Below, in pieces: positions 61,021-64,000 of a stretch of 64,000 bases of DNA (its first letter is position 1; every line of letters begins with the position of its first letter). The DNA lies in contig CP114179.1 in the NCBI GenBank assembly GCA_039555135.1, forward strand, positions 1,488,001 through 1,552,000, in the 5' to 3' direction. The position numbers and the translations under genes were made by a program. The notes under the pieces were generated by a model. It made no database searches and was not told where the DNA came from. It worked only from the letters and a program-made list of their open reading frames with translations. The stretch is from Phycisphaeraceae bacterium D3-23. GTDB lineage: Bacteria > Planctomycetota > Phycisphaerae > Phycisphaerales > Phycisphaeraceae.

Positions 61021-62232
61021 ATGTTTCGCAAGCCCCTCACGTACGCCCTCCTCGCGGCCTGTTCGACCCCGCTATTGCTCACCGGCTGCAACAGCACCCA
61101 GCAAGGCAACCACGAGCAGTGGGTCGAAGACGCCGACAACAAATGGACGGCCCTGAAGTCCGACCTCGCCATGGAGATGGCCGAGCAGCAGTTCGCCACC
61201 GGCCAGCTCACGCTGGCGCTGAAGACGGTGCGCGACCAGTTAGTGATGGACCCGGAGAACCCCCGGCTGTGGCTGATGGCCGGGCGCGTGGCGTTGGAGA
61301 ATTCTGAGCTCGAGCGCAGCTTCGGCTACCTGGGCAAGGCGATCGAGTACGACCCCAAGCTGGCCGAGCCCTACTACTACCAGGGCATCATCCACCAGCG
61401 CTGGCAGCAGTACGAGCAGGCGCATGCCCGGTACATCGACGCACGCGAGCGCGACGCGGACAACCCGTCCTACACCCTCGCCGAGGCCGAGATGCTCGCG
61501 CAGCTTGGCCGGCTGGACGAAGCCGTCGCGATGCTGCAGGAGAAGGCGACGTACTTCGATCAGAACGCGGCGATCCGCGCGATGCTCGGGCACATCCACC
61601 GCCGAAACACCAACCACGACCAGGCCACCTTCTGGTTCAAGCAGGCCTCCATGCTCGCGCCCGACGACCACAAGCTCGCCGAGGAGCTCGCGCGGTCGTA
61701 CATGACCATCGGCAGCTACCGCGAGGCCGCGAGCACCCTGAGCCAGCTGCTCTACACCGACTACGGCACGGACCGCGACGACCTGCGCCGCATGCTCGCC
61801 CAGGCCTACACCAACAACGGCCAGTTCCGCGAAGCCAAGGTCGTCTGCCAGCAACTCACCCGCGACGACCCGACCAGCGTCGAAGACTGGTTCCAACTGG
61901 GCGAACTCAACTACCGGCTCGAAGACTATTCGAACGCGTTGCAGGCGGCCAACCGCCTGATCAACCTCGCGCCCGACGACCACCGCGGCTACACCCTGGC
62001 CGGCATGGTCTGGAACAAACGCAACCGGCTCGACCGGGCGCTGACGATGTTCGACCGCGCCGCCGAGGTCGCCCCCGATAACACGACGCCCCTCATCCTC
62101 CGCGGCATGGCGCTCCAGCGCGACGAGCGCCCCGCCGCCGCCGCCGAGGCCTACCGCCAGGCCCTCGAAGTCGACCCCGGCGACCACCGCGCCCAGCGCC
62201 TGCTCGCCTCGGTCAGCGAAGACCTGCACTAA
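61021..62232 (+). CDS. TPR-repeat lipoprotein
   Basis: 403 residues from ATG 61021. Lipobox LLLTGC. Then about nine tetratricopeptide repeats (ARYIDARERDADNPSYTLAE; GRLDEAVAMLQEKATYFDQN; AARVALDPE-like pairs, e.g. PRLWLMAGRVALENSELERS). Such PilF/PilW-like lipoproteins help to assemble the secretin in the outer membrane, and the position right after the secretin gene fits. An intrinsic terminator follows. Confidence 0.88.
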   Translation: MFRKPLTYALLAACSTPLLLTGCNSTQQGNHEQWVEDADNKWTALKSDLAMEMAEQQFATGQLTLALKTVRDQLVMDPENPRLWLMAGRVALENSELERSFGYLGKAIEYDPKLAEPYYYQGIIHQRWQQYEQAHARYIDARERDADNPSYTLAEAEMLAQLGRLDEAVAMLQEKATYFDQNAAIRAMLGHIHRRNTNHDQATFWFKQASMLAPDDHKLAEELARSYMTIGSYREAASTLSQLLYTDYGTDRDDLRRMLAQAYTNNGQFREAKVVCQQLTRDDPTSVEDWFQLGELNYRLEDYSNALQAANRLINLAPDDHRGYTLAGMVWNKRNRLDRALTMFDRAAEVAPDNTTPLILRGMALQRDERPAAAAEAYRQALEVDPGDHRAQRLLASVSEDLH

Positions 62233-62254
62233 AACGTGCAACCCATCCAAACGG

Positions 62255-62290
62255 ACAGGCCGGGCTTAACCCCGGCCTGTTTCTTTCCGA
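62255..62290 (+). terminator. Intrinsic terminator after TPR lipoprotein
   Basis: ACAGGCCGGG-CTTAAC-CCCGGCCTGT followed by TTCTTTCC. The stem is 10 bp. The gap 62290-62398 then holds the start of the next transcript. Confidence 0.85.
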
Positions 62291-62398
62291 AAACAGACAC
62301 AGCGTCACGACTCGCCTCGCACAACGCAAGCGACACCCCCATCGGTCCGGCAGGAGGCAACCCGCCGGACCGAGCCAAACGGGGAGGAGACCCAGGGC

Positions 62399-62791
62399 AT
62401 GAACCCGCCGCGCATTCTGGTTGTGGATGATGAGCAGCACATCGTGCAGGTGTTGTCGCTCACGCTACGCCGCGCCGGGTACAGCGTCGAGACCGCCACC
62501 GACGGCGACGCCGCATGGCGGGCGATCCAGACCGACCGCCCCGACCTCGTCATCACCGACCAGTCCATGCCCGGCATCACCGGCACACAGCTCGTCGAGC
62601 GCCTACAACACGCGACAGACGGTGCGTCGCTGCCGGTCCTCATCATCACCGCCAAGCGGATGGCCATCGAGCCCAACGAGAACCACGCCGTCACCGCCAT
62701 CCTGCCCAAGCCCTTTAGCCCACGCGAAGTGCTGTCCAAGGTCTACGACCTGGTCGGCCCGGGCGTCGCGCCACAGGAGATCGAACTATGA
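62399..62791 (+). CDS. Single-domain response regulator (REC)
   Basis: 130 residues, only a receiver domain. VVDDEQH gives the acidic pocket, LVITDQSMPG the phosphorylated Asp (near residue 52), and LIITAKRMA / LPKPFSPREV the Thr-equivalent and Lys. There is no output domain. Its stop overlaps the STAS gene start by 4 nt, so the two are coupled. The place in front of the pilus ATPase suggests control of pilus or secretion activity. Confidence 0.93.
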   Translation: MNPPRILVVDDEQHIVQVLSLTLRRAGYSVETATDGDAAWRAIQTDRPDLVITDQSMPGITGTQLVERLQHATDGASLPVLIITAKRMAIEPNENHAVTAILPKPFSPREVLSKVYDLVGPGVAPQEIEL

Positions 62792-63123
62792 AAATCACCT
62801 ACGAAGACCGCGGCCCGGTGACCGTCTTTTCAGTCACAGGCGACCTCTCCATCGACGACGCCGACCGCTTCCGCCGCGAAGCCATGCAGCGGCTCGACGA
62901 GGACATCCGCGACTTCGTCCTCGACTTCGAAGGGCTCGAGTTTATCGACTCCCGCGGGCTCGAGACCCTGCTCTGGCTCCAGGACCGATGCGCCGAACTG
63001 CTCGGCCAGGTCCGCATCGCCAGCTGCCCCGACCACGTCAACAAGGTCCTCGAAATCACCCGCCTCTCCGCACGTTTTGAATGCCACGACAATATCGACC
63101 GCGCTATCAAGAGTCTCGGGTAA
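62788..63123 (+). CDS. STAS-domain protein (anti-sigma-factor antagonist type)
   Basis: 111 residues. GPVTVFSVTGDLSIDDADRF, FVLDFEGLEFIDSRGLETLL (the conserved Ser in DSRGLE) and a C-terminal helix (VLEITRLSARFECHDNIDRA) are the STAS/SpoIIAA pattern. A switch kinase would phosphorylate this Ser; none is in the window. Translationally coupled to the REC gene. Confidence 0.93.
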   Translation: MKITYEDRGPVTVFSVTGDLSIDDADRFRREAMQRLDEDIRDFVLDFEGLEFIDSRGLETLLWLQDRCAELLGQVRIASCPDHVNKVLEITRLSARFECHDNIDRAIKSLG

Positions 63124-63168
63124 CACGAACTCAACGCCAGGAAGCAACCCGTGGGGGGGAGCAACGCT

Positions 63169-64000
63169 ATGGGCAACGAAAGTCCCACCAACCGAAAACC
63201 GGTCACCGCGCCGCCGCGCGTCGGCGACCTGCTGCTCGAACGCGGCCTGATCACGCAGCAGCAGATCGACCAGGCGCTCGACTACCAACGCGCATCCGGC
63301 AAGAAGGCGCTCCTGGGCGAGGTCCTCGTCGAACTCGAGTTCGTCACCGAAGCGCAGGTCATGGAGGCCATCGCGCAGAGCTACGGCGTCCCGTTCGCAA
63401 GCATCACGCCGTCGCTCATCGACCCCAAGACCCTCGAGATCCTCGACCGCGCGTTCTGCGAAAAACACCTGATCGTCCCGCTCTTCCTGATCGAGGGCCG
63501 GCTCACCGTCGCCGTCAGCGAGCCCGCCAACGTCTTCATCACCGAAGAAGTCGAGCGCATGACCGGACACCCCGTCCAGGTCGTCGCCTCGACCCCCGCC
63601 GACATCCGCCAGGCACTGGCCGGGCTGCAGTCGGCCGACAGCGACGCCGTCTTCGTCATCGACGACATGATGGACGACTTCGAGGCCAGCGACCTCGACA
63701 TCGTCGAGCAGGAGATCACCGACCTCTCCGACCTCGAAGACTCCGCGGGCGAGTCGCCGGTCATCAAGCTGGTCAACTACATCATCTTCTCGGCCGTCAA
63801 AGAGGGCGCAAGCGATATCCACGTCGAGCCCGACGACGGCCGACTGCGCATCCGCTTCCGCGTCGATGGTCGGCTGTTTGAAAAACTCACCCCGCCCCAC
63901 CACATGCTCGCCGCCATGGTCTCGCGCATCAAGATCATGTCCGCGCTCGACATCTCCGAACGCCGCATCCCCCAGGACGGCGCGATCACGATCCGCATCG
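63169..64000 (+). CDS. GspE/PilB-type secretion ATPase, 5' part only (runs off the window)
   Basis: The frame opens at ATG 63169, with GGGGGGAGCAACGCT just upstream, and stays open to the last base (277 codons). The N-terminal N1/MshEN-type domain is seen as GDLLLERGLITQQQIDQALD, LGEVLVELEFVTEAQVMEAI and YGVPFASITPSLIDPKTLEI, a form that can bind c-di-GMP in MshE-like ATPases. The catalytic part begins SPVIKLVNYIIFSAVKEGAS, DIHVEPDDGRLRIRFRVDGR and ends within ALDISERRIPQDGAI. Walker A and B lie beyond the window. It powers pilus or T2SS assembly. Confidence 0.93.
   Translation, partial: MGNESPTNRKPVTAPPRVGDLLLERGLITQQQIDQALDYQRASGKKALLGEVLVELEFVTEAQVMEAIAQSYGVPFASITPSLIDPKTLEILDRAFCEKHLIVPLFLIEGRLTVAVSEPANVFITEEVERMTGHPVQVVASTPADIRQALAGLQSADSDAVFVIDDMMDDFEASDLDIVEQEITDLSDLEDSAGESPVIKLVNYIIFSAVKEGASDIHVEPDDGRLRIRFRVDGRLFEKLTPPHHMLAAMVSRIKIMSALDISERRIPQDGAITIRI

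Overview
The window is GC-rich bacterial chromosome from a diderm. It carries KdsA (Kdo synthesis), many lipoprotein signals, an outer-membrane TolC-type efflux channel and a type IV pilus/type II secretion secretin. The style of the genes (DUF4175-like and von Willebrand membrane proteins, DUF2339, GxxExxY, PilMNOQ with extra REC and STAS genes) and the many short dispersed palindromes point to Planctomycetota, probably class Phycisphaerae. That placement is inference. No rRNA, tRNA, CRISPR array, prophage or intact insertion sequence was seen.

Layout. 0-6.3 kb (minus): DUF4175-like Gln-rich membrane protein, nucleotidyltransferase-fold protein and a large VWA membrane protein. 6.6-7.2 kb (minus): a redoxin lipoprotein read through an in-frame UGA, with a SECIS-like hairpin; I call it a selenoprotein. 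7.4-9 kb: two unassigned proteins with convergent terminators. 9.1-13.4 kb (minus): two ABC exporter half-transporters split by a GxxExxY cassette bounded by inverted repeats. 13.5-19 kb: an exonuclease-endonuclease-phosphatase protein, a LOG protein, a low-GC orphan, SerC and a SulP transporter. 19-25.7 kb (minus): C39-like peptidase lipoprotein, another lipoprotein, giant DUF2339 protein and its probable TetR regulator. 25.9-34.9 kb: SenB (selenosugar synthase), a cytosine-deaminase-like enzyme, a hydrolase, DeoC, KdsA, PanB, two small orphans, a DegP-type protease and an orphan OppF-type ATPase. 35-38 kb: a lipoprotein, a TIGR01777 epimerase under a striking promoter/operator, and a Gfo/Idh/MocA lipoprotein. 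38.1-42.7 kb: rpsP, a TrmD-acetyltransferase fusion, and an SDR / gluconokinase / LarA-homologue sugar-acid cluster. 42.9-50.7 kb (minus): a heavy-metal RND efflux operon (CusABC/CzcABC-like) flanked by His/Asp-, Cys- and His/Tyr-rich secreted proteins. 50.8-53.7 kb: methyltransferase, TrmH-family methylase, unknown, NUDIX. 54.1-64 kb: a type IV pilus/T2SS-like cluster of pseudopilins, PilM, PilN, PilO, PilP-like, secretin, TPR lipoprotein, REC, STAS and the start of the GspE/PilB ATPase, which runs off the end.

Main points. (1) A UGA-containing redoxin plus SenB suggests that this organism uses selenium in two ways. (2) At least six families of dispersed inverted repeats sit between genes. 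In two places such an element is inside an open reading frame: one makes the linker that joins TrmD to a GNAT acetyltransferase, the other sits in DUF2339. (3) A perfect 32-bp palindrome covers the -10 box and start codon of the epimerase gene. (4) Several genes have a -10-like box 6-10 nt before the ATG, which suggests leaderless mRNAs.
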